Assembly: GCA_901456055.1 (NCBI GenBank)
Contig: CABDWT010000016.1
Coordinates: forward strand, 806,001 to 870,000
Direction of reading: 5' to 3'
Source of the DNA: Phytobacter ursingii
Lineage (GTDB): Bacteria; Pseudomonadota; Gammaproteobacteria; Enterobacterales; Enterobacteriaceae
Length of the DNA stretch: 64,000 nucleotides
Below, in pieces: positions 27,399 to 35,609 of this stretch (its first letter is position 1; the number at the start of each line of letters is the position of its first letter). The notes below the pieces were generated by a model, which was given only the letters and a program-made list of their open reading frames with translations, was not told the origin of the DNA and did not search any database. The position numbers and the translations under genes were made by a program.

Positions 27399-28637
27399 TC
27401 ATTTTGCAAAACTTACCGGCAACTCATCGGCCCATCTCGTCGCTTTATTCATCATCTCACCCACTGCGTCTTCCGGTAGTCCGATGCTTTGCGCCATTTC
27501 ACTGGCTTCTTCCCACAGGCGCTGCTCGTAGAGCATGGCGAGACAAACGTACTGATACAGCACGCCATTTTGGTGCTGTAGAGCCATAATGACCTCTTGC
27601 GATACCGCAATTTGCGCCATCAGATCTTCAAGAGGCATTTCAAGGATCACATCCAGTAACGAGAATAATCCAACCATAAAGGCTTCGTTAGATAACGGGT
27701 ATGAGGGCGTTTGGGCCGCTGCAAGCTCACAGAATTTGGCGCGAATCAGGCTCAGATAATAGATTTCAGTGGTCTTAACGGTTTCGAATGACGTTAAACA
27801 GGCTACCAGTACAAAGCGACGTAGCTCATTAATCCCAAGATAAACGACAATATCTTTCAGCGATTGATTACGTAAACCGGTAATACCCCTTTTATTGTAA
27901 AGGATATTTTGCGCGTAACGCATAATTTTGAATGACAGCGATACATCGCGCTTGAGCAGGTCTTCAATACGATTCAAATTCGGCGATTCGACGTTCACTT
28001 CATGCATGAGTTTTAAGGCAAATGCGCGATTGTGTAACAGTTTGTTTCTTTTGTGTACTACAGGTTTGCTGAAAAAATAGCCCTGAAAGAGATGAAACCC
28101 CATTTTTTTATAGGCTTCAAATTCGTCATAACTTTCTACTTTTTCGGCAAGAAAAACGGTGTGACGTAACATCTCGTGCTTATTGTCTATATAAGCAGCA
28201 ATTTCTTCTCGTGAATTTCTCTGAATATCGAATTTAATAATATTAATATAGGGAATAAACGCATCCCATTCTGCACTGAGCGAAAAATCATCCAGTGCGA
28301 TACGAAATCCGTGGGTTTGCATCCGTTTTACGGTTTCCAGCAAGCGCTGGTCGGGACTGGACGTTTCGAGAATTTCAATGACGACACGATCTTTTGGCAG
28401 GGTTTCGGCGAGGCCATCCACCAATAACTGATGCGGAAAATTAACGTAAACGGAATTGTTCTCATTCTTACGACCAACCGGCGCACCAAAAAACTGTTCT
28501 TCAATCAGTTGTGTGGTTGCCTGTTCCGATGAAACATCAGGGAAACGGTTTACCATACTATCCCTGAAAAGCAGTTCATAACCGACAGTGTTTAATTTGT
28601 TATCGAAAATTGCCTGTCTGGCCACAAAAGAAAACAT
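27399..28637 (-). CDS. EAL-HDOD domain signalling protein
   Basis: 412-aa soluble protein. An N-terminal EAL domain (about residues 1-200) is fused to an HDOD domain (about 200-400), the YuxH/CdgJ-type architecture. The signature EAL is ELL (YELLFRD) and the loop-6 DDFGTG is DDFSLS. Other metal and base residues look kept: VYVNF, ILE, KFD, AEKVES, FQGYFFSKP. It may bind c-di-GMP without hydrolysing it, or be a weak phosphodiesterase. The family is linked to motility control. GAGG ribosome site before the ATG. It is the last gene before the nif cluster. Confidence 0.87.
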   Translation of the reverse strand: MFSFVARQAIFDNKLNTVGYELLFRDSMVNRFPDVSSEQATTQLIEEQFFGAPVGRKNENNSVYVNFPHQLLVDGLAETLPKDRVVIEILETSSPDQRLLETVKRMQTHGFRIALDDFSLSAEWDAFIPYINIIKFDIQRNSREEIAAYIDNKHEMLRHTVFLAEKVESYDEFEAYKKMGFHLFQGYFFSKPVVHKRNKLLHNRAFALKLMHEVNVESPNLNRIEDLLKRDVSLSFKIMRYAQNILYNKRGITGLRNQSLKDIVVYLGINELRRFVLVACLTSFETVKTTEIYYLSLIRAKFCELAAAQTPSYPLSNEAFMVGLFSLLDVILEMPLEDLMAQIAVSQEVIMALQHQNGVLYQYVCLAMLYEQRLWEEASEMAQSIGLPEDAVGEMMNKATRWADELPVSFAK

Positions 28638-28801
28638 TCATTACCTCACAAATCCGCACGCCTCACATCATTCTCGATAATACAAGGTACCTTAACGCCG
28701 CAGGTAAATGAACACGTTTGCCCCGCATAATTTCTCTGATGATAATAAAAAATATAGGCTTAAATACGTGATTTAACAATTTGTGAAAGGTAAAGCATTA
28801 A

Positions 28802-28823
28802 GGCCCTGCATGCGGGCAGGGCC
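28802..28823 (-). terminator. Hairpin after nifQ, candidate nifBQ terminator
   Basis: 8-bp stem GGCCCTGC/GCAGGGCC with a 6-base loop, 7 bases after the nifQ stop. It has only a short TTAATG tail on the minus strand. Confidence 0.55.
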
Positions 28824-28830
28824 AGAAGGG

Positions 28831-29346
28831 TTAATGCACATCAAAACAGAGCTGCCGTTCGCAACATGCGTCACAACTGGGCGAGCGACAAATAAGTTCC
28901 CCCTCTGTCTGTAGGCAACGCTGGCGATAGAAAAACTTCTTCCAGCGCATATTTTCACTATTCATCTCTACCAGTTGCGGAAAGCAGTCGGTCATAAGTT
29001 CGCGCAATTCCTCGCGTGAACTCAGCCCGAGATCCTGCCACAGATGGTTAAATGCCAGCGACACACTGGCAATGATCTGATGCATCGGCTCCGCCGCCGG
29101 CAACATATAGCACGCCAGCCAGTCAGCCAGTTGTGTGCGTTCCTCTTCACGGCTGGCGATCAGTTCCGACATCAACTTACGCCGCAAAACCACATCCGAC
29201 GGTGCGCAATCCAGCGGTATGTTATGCGTGTTGATCGCCAGCCAGCGGGTGTCGGAAAGCCCCATCTGCAAGGGATAACAACCTTCGCCATGCGAATAAA
29301 GATGCAGCAGGCGACGAAGCCAGTCGTGTTGCGCGAAGGCCGTCAT
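28831..29346 (-). CDS. nifQ: NifQ, molybdenum donor for FeMo-co
   Basis: 171-aa Fe-S protein that processes molybdenum for FeMo-cofactor assembly in the cytosol. The C-terminal Cys motif Cx4CxxCx5C is present (CRSPSCDACCERQLC). The block FNHLWQDLGLSSREELR and NMRWKKFFYRQRCL match Klebsiella NifQ. The frame is open upstream, but the ATG at 29346 overlaps the nifB TGA (ATGA), so the genes are translationally coupled. Last gene of the nifBQ unit. Confidence 0.95.
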   Translation of the reverse strand: MTAFAQHDWLRRLLHLYSHGEGCYPLQMGLSDTRWLAINTHNIPLDCAPSDVVLRRKLMSELIASREEERTQLADWLACYMLPAAEPMHQIIASVSLAFNHLWQDLGLSSREELRELMTDCFPQLVEMNSENMRWKKFFYRQRCLQTEGELICRSPSCDACCERQLCFDVH

Positions 29347-30743
29347 GCCACCCCCTTGCGACGCTCGTGTTGTTGCCACTGCTGACGTGCCTTTTCCCAC
29401 CAGTACGCAAGCGTCGGGACGACCGGTTGCCAGGCGTCATCGACGCAAGGCTGAATACCTTGTGCCTCCAGTTGCTGCCAGGGACCGTAGCCAATACGTG
29501 AACAAAAAACGGCTTTGACGTCCGCCAGCAACGCCATGATCGCCGCCATACGCGCTTCACTTTCCTGCGGTACGCATTCGTCGCTCCCCTGGCAGTATTT
29601 TGGGGTAAAACGCTCATTCACCAGCACCACGCCTGCCGAGGAAAGGCTGTAGATACGAAAACGATCCGCGTGACCAAAATGGCAGTCAATCACGTCTCCT
29701 CGTGTGGAGGCGACCGCCACCAGACAGGCATCCGCCTCGTCTGACTCGCCCTGAGTAGCAATGCTGGCATGTAGCCTGGCGCGTTTATGTAAGGTCGGCA
29801 GCCAGGGCGCAGGCGCGGTTTCCGTCGGGGTAAACAGAAATTGCTGGCTGCGATCTTCGCCAAGCATACCTATCGCATCGGCGCGGCACTGGTGGCAGTG
29901 GGTCATTTGCGGCATGACCTCGCCACACTGCTCGCGGGTGGCGGCAAGCATTGTCGCGTCTGGCTCAGGTTGACCATTAAGACCGAAAACGGTGCCATGC
30001 TCGGGTCGGGCAATCAGCGGCATAATGTTATGAATGAACGCGCCGTATTGCCGCAATGTGCGACTGACATCTACCAGAGATTGGTCGTTGATACCGGGGA
30101 TAAGCACAGAATTGATCTTCACCAGCACGCCTTTCTCCGTCAGTCTGCGCACCCCTTCGAGTTGGCGGGCCACAAGGATCTGTCCGGCTTCGCGACCACT
30201 GTACCGTTCGCCGTCAAGCCACAGCCAGGCATAGATTTTTGCGGCGATATCCGGGTCGAGGGTGTTAATGGTCACGGTGACGTGGTCAACGCCAACATCC
30301 AGCAAGCGATCAACGGCATCGGGCAGCATCAGGCCATTCGTCGACAGACACAGTTTCAAATCGGGTAATTGTTCGCGGATCAGTTCCAACGTTCTGAAGG
30401 AGCGGCCAATATTAGCCAGCGGGTCACCGGGACCGGCAATACCCACCACCGACAGTTGAGGAATCGCCGTCGCGACCTGGCGAACTTTCGCCACCGCCTG
30501 TTCGGGGGTCAGCAGCGACGACGAGACGCCGGGGCGGGATTCGTTACTGCAATCGAATTTTCGGTTGCAGTAGTTACACTGCAAATTGCAGGCAGGTGCG
30601 ACCGGCAGGTGCATGCGGGCGAAACGGTGGTGGCCGCTGCGGGAGTAGCAGGGGTGTGACGCCACCTTGCCAGCGATAAAATCGGTCAACGGTTCATCAG
30701 ATGTCTGGCAACGCTTGCCAGTCGTGGAAGAGCAGGAAGTCAT
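29343..30743 (-). CDS. nifB: NifB, radical SAM FeMo-co core synthase
   Basis: 466-aa radical SAM enzyme that fuses Fe-S clusters and inserts the central carbide to make NifB-co. The radical SAM CX3CX2C motif is CNLQCNYCNRKF (about residue 53). A C-terminal NifX/NafY-like domain (about 350-440, DCHFGHADRFRIYSL) follows. It is the first gene of nifBQ, with its own -24/-12 promoter at 30780-30795 and NifA site at 30885-30900. Confidence 0.97.
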   Translation of the reverse strand: MTSCSSTTGKRCQTSDEPLTDFIAGKVASHPCYSRSGHHRFARMHLPVAPACNLQCNYCNRKFDCSNESRPGVSSSLLTPEQAVAKVRQVATAIPQLSVVGIAGPGDPLANIGRSFRTLELIREQLPDLKLCLSTNGLMLPDAVDRLLDVGVDHVTVTINTLDPDIAAKIYAWLWLDGERYSGREAGQILVARQLEGVRRLTEKGVLVKINSVLIPGINDQSLVDVSRTLRQYGAFIHNIMPLIARPEHGTVFGLNGQPEPDATMLAATREQCGEVMPQMTHCHQCRADAIGMLGEDRSQQFLFTPTETAPAPWLPTLHKRARLHASIATQGESDEADACLVAVASTRGDVIDCHFGHADRFRIYSLSSAGVVLVNERFTPKYCQGSDECVPQESEARMAAIMALLADVKAVFCSRIGYGPWQQLEAQGIQPCVDDAWQPVVPTLAYWWEKARQQWQQHERRKGVA

Positions 30744-30779
30744 GATCGCTCCTTAATTTGCGTAGTCATGTCTTCCTGC

Positions 30780-30795
30780 TGCAAAACCCGTACCG
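30780..30795 (-). promoter_or_regulatory. Sigma54 promoter of nifBQ
   Basis: Minus strand CGGTACGGGTTTTGCA, with GG and GC in the correct -24/-12 spacing. The start site is predicted near 30769, about 25 bases before nifB. Confidence 0.75.
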
Positions 30796-30884
30796 CTCAC
30801 AAAAAAGTTAATTCTTTGAAAATTAAGATATTCTAAAATCCGTGTTCGCCGTTGTTTGTCGTAAATGTGGCGTTTAGCTGACAA

Positions 30885-30900
30885 TGTGCTGAATGCCACA
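30885..30900. promoter_or_regulatory. NifA upstream activator site for nifB
   Basis: TGT-GCTGAATGCC-ACA, centred about 123 bases upstream of the predicted nifB start site, just past the nifA stop. Confidence 0.75.
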
Positions 30901-30910
30901 AAGTGAACCG

Positions 30911-32482
30911 TCACATCCTGGGCATACTGATATCCATAATTTGTATCCGATAGGCGACCTGACGGGGCGTCATTCCCAGCAGGCGCGCCGCTTTTGCCTG
31001 CACCCATCCGGCTTTTTCCAGCGCGGCAATAAGCCGTTGACGTTCATCCAGCGATTGATCAAGCCAGCTATCCTCTTTAGGTGTGGCGGCAATCGCCAGC
31101 TTAGGCGTGTTTTCACGGTGGTTGAACAGCACCACATCACGGTCAATCAGGCCGTTTTCTGACATCACCGCCGAACGTTCCAGACAATTTTCCAGTTCAC
31201 GCACATTACCGGGCCAGCTGTAGCCCATCAGCAGCCGAATGGCGCCATCACTGATCCGTAGGGTGCGCCCCTGATTTTGCGCGATTTTGCGCACCAGAAA
31301 ATGCGCCAGTTCGGCAATGTCCTCCTGACGTTCACGCAGCGGGGGCAGGGAGATGGGCATCACATTGAGGCGATAGTAAAGATCTTCGCGGAAATTGCCC
31401 ATTCGCACCTCTTCTTCGAGATTGCGGTTGGTGGCGGCGATGATCCGCACGTTGACGCGCAGGGTTTCATCACCGCCAACGCGCTCCATTTCGCCCTCCT
31501 GCAAAATACGCAGCAGTTTTGCCTGAAAAGAGGCGCTGCTTTCACCAATCTCATCCAGAAACAGCGTACCGCCGTCCGCCAGTTCAAAACGCCCTTTACG
31601 CTGGCGAACCGCGCCGGTAAAAGCCCCTTTTTCATGGCCGAACAATTCGCTCTCCAGCAGCGTATCCGGCAGTGCGGCGCAGTTAAATTTTACAAACGGC
31701 GCAGCGGCGCGGGGGGAGTTGTGATGGATAGCATTGGCGATAAGTTCTTTACCGGTGCCGCTTTCGCCACGCACCAGTACCGTGGTGTCCCAACGTGATA
31801 CCTGACGGATAATCTCCATTGTCTGCTGCATAGCCGGGCTTTTGCCCACCATATTCTCAAAGCCGAAGGGACGAGGCGATGCACAATTGCGCTGGCGCTC
31901 GGTCTGGACAATCGCAGCCCGAGGTGTCGGGGCGGTCGGCGGGGTCATCAGCCGTACTGTCTGTGCGACCAGATTGGCGACAGTTTCCAGAAAGCGCGTA
32001 CAGGAAGGAAGTCGCTCCTCCAGACGCGCCATCGGCTGAGCCGCGAGCACGCCAATCGGCTGCGTGCCCGGCCCCATCAACGGGACCGCGATAAACGGCA
32101 GGTTATAGTCGTAGATACCCAGCCTGTCGAGAAAGCGTTGATCGTCGGCGACACGGGGCAGCACGAGAGATTGCCCCTGGGAAAGCACTGCCCCCACCAG
32201 TCCTTCGCCCGGACGATAGCGAATCTGCGAGCTGCCGGGAATCAGATGTTGGTCTGCCTCCTGCAAGGCTTCAATACTCAGGATTTCCTGTTGGTTGTCA
32301 TACAGACACAGCATGCCGTGTTGCATAAACGCGTCGTTATGCAGGACGCACAGCACCTCCTGCAGCGTCTGGCTTATCTCCGTTGCGCGACTCAACACCA
32401 CGCTGATGCGCTGCATGGCGGTAAATTGCTGGGAAAGATCAAAACGCCAGACGGTGGTGCCCGACTCGGGTCGCTGGGTCAT
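30911..32482 (-). CDS. nifA: NifA, sigma54-dependent nif activator
   Basis: 523-aa enhancer-binding protein. The N-terminal GAF domain (about 20-180) leads to an AAA+ domain with Walker A GESGTGKE (about 239-246), the sigma54-contact loop GAFTGA (286-291) and Walker B LFLDEIGE (about 307-314). A C-terminal Fis-type helix-turn-helix ([20 protein letters not shown]) closes the protein. It lacks the interdomain Cys motif of rhizobial NifA, so oxygen control must come through NifL. Its ATG overlaps the nifL TGA (ATGA), giving coupled synthesis with its antagonist. Confidence 0.97.
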   Translation of the reverse strand: MTQRPESGTTVWRFDLSQQFTAMQRISVVLSRATEISQTLQEVLCVLHNDAFMQHGMLCLYDNQQEILSIEALQEADQHLIPGSSQIRYRPGEGLVGAVLSQGQSLVLPRVADDQRFLDRLGIYDYNLPFIAVPLMGPGTQPIGVLAAQPMARLEERLPSCTRFLETVANLVAQTVRLMTPPTAPTPRAAIVQTERQRNCASPRPFGFENMVGKSPAMQQTMEIIRQVSRWDTTVLVRGESGTGKELIANAIHHNSPRAAAPFVKFNCAALPDTLLESELFGHEKGAFTGAVRQRKGRFELADGGTLFLDEIGESSASFQAKLLRILQEGEMERVGGDETLRVNVRIIAATNRNLEEEVRMGNFREDLYYRLNVMPISLPPLRERQEDIAELAHFLVRKIAQNQGRTLRISDGAIRLLMGYSWPGNVRELENCLERSAVMSENGLIDRDVVLFNHRENTPKLAIAATPKEDSWLDQSLDERQRLIAALEKAGWVQAKAARLLGMTPRQVAYRIQIMDISMPRM

Positions 32483-33966
32483 CGTGGGCCTCCGGTCAGT
32501 GAAAGAAATAACGGGAATCGCAGGGTCAGGCAGGTACCGCCTTCGGGACGGGTGGTCAGTTCTATTGCGCCGCGGTGATGGGCAACAAGGGTTTGAATCA
32601 GCCGGAGTTCCATCCCTTTGCCGGGGGCGTTCAGCGCATCGGGGGAGTAGGCATATCGCACATGGATGAGCGGTACATTATCGGTCAGCCAGATAGACAG
32701 CCAGCCATCCTCTTCTCGGGCGTAAAGCTGGGTCTGTAGCGCTCTGTCCGGCAGCGCTGCGGCAAGGGCCAGCGTGCGGTCCAGCCACAAACTGAGACAG
32801 GCAAGGATCTGCGTGCGTTGACCAAACCCCGTCAGATGCGGAGAGGCCATTTCCACGTGCAGATTTTCGCCATTGTTAAAACGGGTATGGTAAAGCGCGC
32901 GCAGGTCGTCAAACAGCGGTTGCAGGGGCCACAAGCCGCGCTCTTCCAGATCGAGAGAAGGTCGGCAACGTTGCAGGCGGGCCAGCGCCTCTTCGCCTTC
33001 GCGCCACGCCGCATCCAGCGCCACGTTATGGTTATCTTCGCCGTTGAGTCTGCGCGCCGCCGCCAGCATATTGATAGGGCAGTTTAGCTGGACCAGCGCG
33101 GCATCCAGCGATTCGCGGATCGCCGCCAGCAGTTTCCCGGTGGTCATCTCCTGTTTAAGTCGATCGAGGCGGCCCTGCTCGGCCTGTTGCTGTTGCTGGG
33201 TGCAATCGGTGATCACCACCAGTGTGCGGGGAAGCGCGGTATCAATAAAGTAACGACTGGCTTCTTCGCTCACACCCGGCAATGGCCAGCAGGTGACAGA
33301 GAGCCAGCGCACGGCGCCACGCAGTACTACAGGCAGTATTTGCCCGGCATAGAGATCGCTTTTGCGCCGGGAGAAATCAAGCTCGGTGAGCAGTTCCTTG
33401 CCGCCGCAGTCGGCACAAAAGGTTTTATAGGCGAGGTTATCCAGTACCACCTGATCCTGCTCGTTAACGACCACCACGGCGGCAGGAATGTTGTTCAGCA
33501 CCGCTTCGCTCATGGTGGTGTGATTGCGCAATCGCTGTTCGAGGGCATAGCTGGCGCTGATATCACGCTGCATGGCGAGATAGTGTTCCAGTTCGCCGTG
33601 TTTGTTGATGACCGGGGTTATATCAACCTCTGCGAGATAGAGGCTGCCATCGCGACGGCGATTAATGAGCTGGCCGCGCCAGGGCATGTGTTGTAGCAGC
33701 GTTTGCCACAGTTCCTGATAAATGCTGCGCGGTGTCTGTTGGCTTGCCAGTATGCGATGGTTCTGGTTGAGCAATTCCGCCAGGCTGTAACCAGTCTGGC
33801 GACAAAAGGCCGGATTGGCATACAGAATTCTCGCGTCCGGGTCGGTCAATGAAATCGCGATCGGCGCCTGTTCAACCATCGTGGAAAACAGTCCGGGATG
33901 TTGAAGGGATAGGTTACCCGCAAGCTCCTGCGGCGCGCTGGTCTCCAGCATCATATTAAAGGTCAT
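32479..33966 (-). CDS. nifL: NifL, redox and nitrogen sensing anti-activator
   Basis: 495-aa flavoprotein that inhibits NifA when oxygen or fixed nitrogen is plentiful. PAS1 (about 25-140) contains the FAD-binding region NPAFCRQTGYSLAELLNQNH. A second PAS (about 150-265) and a histidine-kinase-like C-terminal domain follow. A GTG at 33969 is also in frame, but the ATG at 33966 sits six bases after AGGAG and gives the Klebsiella length. First gene of nifLA; divergent from nifF. Confidence 0.96.
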   Translation of the reverse strand: MTFNMMLETSAPQELAGNLSLQHPGLFSTMVEQAPIAISLTDPDARILYANPAFCRQTGYSLAELLNQNHRILASQQTPRSIYQELWQTLLQHMPWRGQLINRRRDGSLYLAEVDITPVINKHGELEHYLAMQRDISASYALEQRLRNHTTMSEAVLNNIPAAVVVVNEQDQVVLDNLAYKTFCADCGGKELLTELDFSRRKSDLYAGQILPVVLRGAVRWLSVTCWPLPGVSEEASRYFIDTALPRTLVVITDCTQQQQQAEQGRLDRLKQEMTTGKLLAAIRESLDAALVQLNCPINMLAAARRLNGEDNHNVALDAAWREGEEALARLQRCRPSLDLEERGLWPLQPLFDDLRALYHTRFNNGENLHVEMASPHLTGFGQRTQILACLSLWLDRTLALAAALPDRALQTQLYAREEDGWLSIWLTDNVPLIHVRYAYSPDALNAPGKGMELRLIQTLVAHHRGAIELTTRPEGGTCLTLRFPLFLSLTGGPR

Positions 33967-34018
33967 CACACACTCCTGGTTTCAGGCCCGGCTGTGTCGC
34001 ATTTACAACATTTTGTGT

Positions 34019-34034
34019 TGTGAAACGGCCGACA
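34019..34034. promoter_or_regulatory. NifA upstream activator site in the nifL-nifF region
   Basis: TGT-GAAACGGCCG-ACA. It is centred about 248 bases upstream of the predicted nifF start site and falls inside the untranslated leader of nifL. An unusually distant site for nifF is also known in Klebsiella. Confidence 0.65.
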
Positions 34035-34064
34035 TCCGCAGCCCTGATTGGGTGTGATTAACCA

Positions 34065-34080
34065 TGCAAAGAGTACACCT
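34065..34080 (-). promoter_or_regulatory. Sigma54 promoter of nifLA
   Basis: Minus strand AGGTGTACTCTTTGCA, GG and GC correctly spaced. Predicted start near 34054, leaving an ~88-base leader before nifL. Confidence 0.7.
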
Positions 34081-34146
34081 TTAAAGCAGGTAACACGCCG
34101 AAACATTGATCCTGGTTCGTATTTTGGCCCTGATTTGGTCTCTGGA

Positions 34147-34171
34147 GGCATTCAGGACAGTCCTGAATGCC
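34147..34171. repeat. Perfect palindrome between nifL and nifF promoters
   Basis: 11-bp arms GGCATTCAGGA (34147-34157) and TCCTGAATGCC (34161-34171) around CAG. No T-run on either side. It lies about 105 bases upstream of the nifL start site and 116 upstream of the nifF start site. Confidence 0.6.
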
Positions 34172-34189
34172 GGGGCGAAGGCGTGGGCT

Positions 34190-34226
34190 GCACAAAAAAG
34201 AGTCATCTTTTCGCTCATTTCAGTGC
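34190..34226. promoter_or_regulatory. Two degenerate NtrC-like sites for nifLA
   Basis: GCAC-N7-AGTC (34190-34204) and GCTC-N6-GTGC (34213-34226) each have one good half of the NtrC dyad GCAC-N7-GTGC. Their centres fall near -143 and -165 relative to the predicted nifL start, close to where NtrC sites lie in Klebsiella nifL. Weak on sequence alone. Confidence 0.4.
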
Positions 34227-34248
34227 AGAGAAAGCCGCTTAAAAAACC

Positions 34249-34264
34249 TGGCACAGCCTTCGCA
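34249..34264 (+). promoter_or_regulatory. Sigma54 promoter of nifF
   Basis: TGGCACAGCCTTCGCA, perfect -24 (TGGCAC) and a -12 GC at correct spacing. Predicted start near 34275, 51 bases before the nifF ATG. Confidence 0.75.
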
Positions 34265-34325
34265 ACAGGAGGAGGGATACCCGCCGTTTGCAGGCGGCCT
34301 TATTCTTTCTCAACAGGAGCGCGAC

Positions 34326-34856
34326 ATGGCTAACATTGGTATTTTTTTTGGCAGCGATACGGGAAAAACCCGCAAAATCGCCAAACTGATCCAGCAAAAA
34401 CTGGGAGATGTGGCGGATGCGCCGGTCAATATTAATCGCACGTCGCTGGAGACGTTTTTGTCGTACCCGGTGCTGGTACTCGGTACACCGACCCTGGGGG
34501 ATGGACAGTTGCCAGGTCTTGCCGCCGGATGTGAAAGTGAATCCTGGGGTGAGTTTATTGACCAACTGGCAGACGCCAACCTGAGCGGTAAAATCGTCGC
34601 CTTATATGGGCTTGGCGATCAACAGGGATATCCGGATAACTTTGCCAGTGCGCTGCGCCCTCTCTATGACGCGGTGGTAGGTTGCGGCGCGCAGGTTGTC
34701 GGTGAGTGGCCTGGCGACGGGTATGATTTTTCCTTTTCCGCCGCGCTGGAGGGGGATAAATTCGTCGGACTGGTGCTGGATCAGGATAATCAGTTTGATT
34801 TGACGGATGAGCGGGTGGCGTCGTGGCTGGAGCAGATTAAGCCGCAGATTTTGTAG
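34326..34856 (+). CDS. nifF: NifF, flavodoxin electron donor to nitrogenase
   Basis: 176-aa FMN flavodoxin carrying electrons from NifJ to NifH. The FMN phosphate loop GSDTGKTRKIAK is near residue 8, and LGTPTLGDGQLPG and GLGDQQGYPDNFASAL form the isoalloxazine-binding loops. The long flavodoxin insertion is present. The open frame begins far upstream, but the ATG at 34326 follows GGAG and gives the Klebsiella length of 176. Transcribed opposite to most nif genes, as in Klebsiella. Confidence 0.96.
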   Translation: MANIGIFFGSDTGKTRKIAKLIQQKLGDVADAPVNINRTSLETFLSYPVLVLGTPTLGDGQLPGLAAGCESESWGEFIDQLADANLSGKIVALYGLGDQQGYPDNFASALRPLYDAVVGCGAQVVGEWPGDGYDFSFSAALEGDKFVGLVLDQDNQFDLTDERVASWLEQIKPQIL

Positions 34857-34885
34857 TTTTTCCCGGATGCGGCGTCCGGTCGGTT

Positions 34886-34906
34886 CCCTCTCCCTGAGGG
34901 AGAGGG
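34886..34906. repeat. Palindromic intergenic repeat after nifF
   Basis: CCCTCTCCC-TGA-GGGAGAGGG, a perfect 9-bp stem of a kind common between enterobacterial genes, 29 bases after the nifF stop and adjoining the larger element. It may help end or stabilise the nifF transcript. Confidence 0.6.
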
Positions 34907-34908
34907 CC

Positions 34909-35570
34909 AGGGTGAGGGGGAAAATGCGGCTCGGGAGGTGGGTTCCGTTCACCGTATGTTCATGGCGAAATGTCACTTTCGGACTCGTGAACGGGTAAAG
35001 GGGAATACCGCGTTCCCCTTTACAATCCCCGCGGCCCCGCAAAGAAATCGATGCTTCGCACTGCGTTCGCCTCGCTGCACGCTCTGCGCCAACGGGTTAC
35101 AAAGATGTCGCTGTGGTTGTCGTGAGGGAAAACGAGTCAGCCGTGACTAAAAAGGGTTGAAGACGTTCACAGTATCTACACCCTCACCCCGGCCCTCACC
35201 CTGAGGGCTGAGGAATCCCCGGTCATATTACGTCTTACAGCGATAACACTGCATAATAAGAATAAAACAGTGACAGCGATGACAGAGTCCGGCTGAAAAT
35301 CGATGAGGCGTTGACGGCTGACCGGGGCCGCCCGCAGGGAAGCGGGCGGAGGGGATAGCCTGCAAGGACGCAGGCTGGTCCCCGACCCGACAGTCAGACG
35401 GCATAAGACGAGTGGACCGCGAAGCGGCGATTTTCGTGGCCGGGAGCCCGGGTCGCCAGGGTGGCGGCGGTGAGCCACCCTGGCACGTTCACGGGTTCTG
35501 TCGCTACAGAAAAGCAAAGAACATAAGGTGAACGGAATGACCACCAGAGCCGCATTTTCCTCCTCACCCT
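34909..35570. mobile_element. MITE-like non-coding element with ~52-bp terminal inverted repeats, between nifF and nifM
   Basis: The left end (34909-34961, starting AGGGTGAGGGGGAAAATGCG) and the reverse complement of the right end (35519-35570, starting AGGGTGAGGAGGAAAATGCG) match over about 52 positions with some six mismatches and one gap. Both continue to a shared GTGAACG at similar distance. The interior has no convincing gene. It contains strong stems: 34995-35005 with 35013-35023 (11 bp), 35328-35335 with 35342-35349 (8 bp), 35357-35363 with 35370-35376 (7 bp, inside an outer GGGGA/TCCCC), and 35455-35465 with 35474-35484 (11 bp). A further CCTCACCCT end-like segment at 35196-35204 suggests two abutting or nested units. 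No transposase; no clear target duplication. Confidence 0.6.
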
Positions 35571-35609
35571 GAGAACCAGGTGAGGGGGTAATCTAAAATC
35601 GGCCCACCC

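Noticed and set aside
35176-35544. 122-aa open frame on the minus strand within the nifF-nifM element
   Set aside because: Arg/Pro/Ser-rich translation of GC-rich hairpins, no convincing ribosome site, spans several stems. Better explained as a by-product of the structured repeat.
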